Shown here: piece by piece, positions 63,964 to 64,000 of the stretch
How positions within the stretch are numbered: position 1 is the first letter of the stretch
Layout of the letters: each line of letters starts with the position of its first letter
Source of the DNA: CAITSH01 sp025356665
GTDB lineage: Bacteria; Pseudomonadota; Gammaproteobacteria; Burkholderiales; SG8-39
Length of the DNA: 64,000 nucleotides
Reading direction: 5' to 3'
Assembly (NCBI GenBank): GCA_025356665.1
Contig: JANXRV010000008.1
Span: 1 to 64,000 of the forward strand
The notes under the pieces: model-generated
Databases searched by the model: none
What the model was told of the DNA's origin: nothing
Seen by the model: the letters and a program-made list of their open reading frames with translations, nothing else
Position numbers and translations under genes: made by a program

Positions 63964-64000
63964 ACGCCGCCTGAACGCCGCCTTGTCGTCGGCGCGTCGC

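Overview
The window looks like a chromosome segment of a GC-rich betaproteobacterium, probably Burkholderiales or a close relative. Two things point there: the housekeeping gene order (pilMNOPQ-aroK-aroB-gltB-gltD, cyaY/lptM-lysA, cytochrome c4 divergent from engB-hemB) and three Bug-type tricarboxylate-family solute-binding proteins. No rRNA, tRNA, CRISPR array, integrase or transposase is visible. Everything here was read by eye without database searches, so family names rest on recognised motifs.

Region 1 (1-17.7 kb) is a defence island. It opens with an AbiE toxin-antitoxin pair whose toxin is frameshifted. A duplicated cassette follows (YpsA-like putative carrier plus MazG-like pyrophosphohydrolase), the two copies flanking a ParE-type toxin-antitoxin pair. 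Both YpsA-like copies carry the same frameshift. Next is a type I restriction-modification locus in the order hsdM, hsdS, FRG-domain gene, hsdR; hsdS is interrupted at an A7 tract and hsdR near its 3' end. The island ends with three visibly AT-richer genes that all look DNA-targeting: a 1236-residue RecD-like helicase with a C-terminal PD-(D/E)XK-like domain, an EVE-like/HNH endonuclease, and a membrane-anchored Mrr-like nuclease. This trio is the best candidate in the window for an undescribed multi-gene system.

Region 2 (17.7-27 kb) is accessory DNA rich in small toxin-antitoxin modules (HicBA, orphan HigA, two MNT nucleotidyltransferases with an internally deleted HepT, CcdAB, HigBA, DUF433/DUF5615). 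It also holds a PcfJ-like protein, a zinc-motif protein, an exported methyltransferase and many short GC-rich palindromic repeats.

Region 3 (27-34.6 kb) looks catabolic: a Rieske dioxygenase alpha/beta pair, two Bug binding proteins, an ACMSD-like amidohydrolase and a TRZ/ATZ-like amidohydrolase. A further Bug gene lies at 23.6 kb between inverted repeats. An aromatic or carboxylated heterocyclic substrate is an inference. A 505-bp non-coding element with terminal inverted repeats separates this region from the core genome.

Region 4 (35.4-64 kb) is conserved core sequence in which I saw no frameshift: glutamate synthase, shikimate-pathway genes, the type IV pilus alignment and secretin complex, PBP1A, frataxin, lysine biosynthesis, an RND efflux pair, an ECF sigma/anti-sigma pair followed by msrP-msrQ, a dihaem cytochrome c, EngB and HemB. 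A nine-unit minisatellite sits between gltB and gltD.
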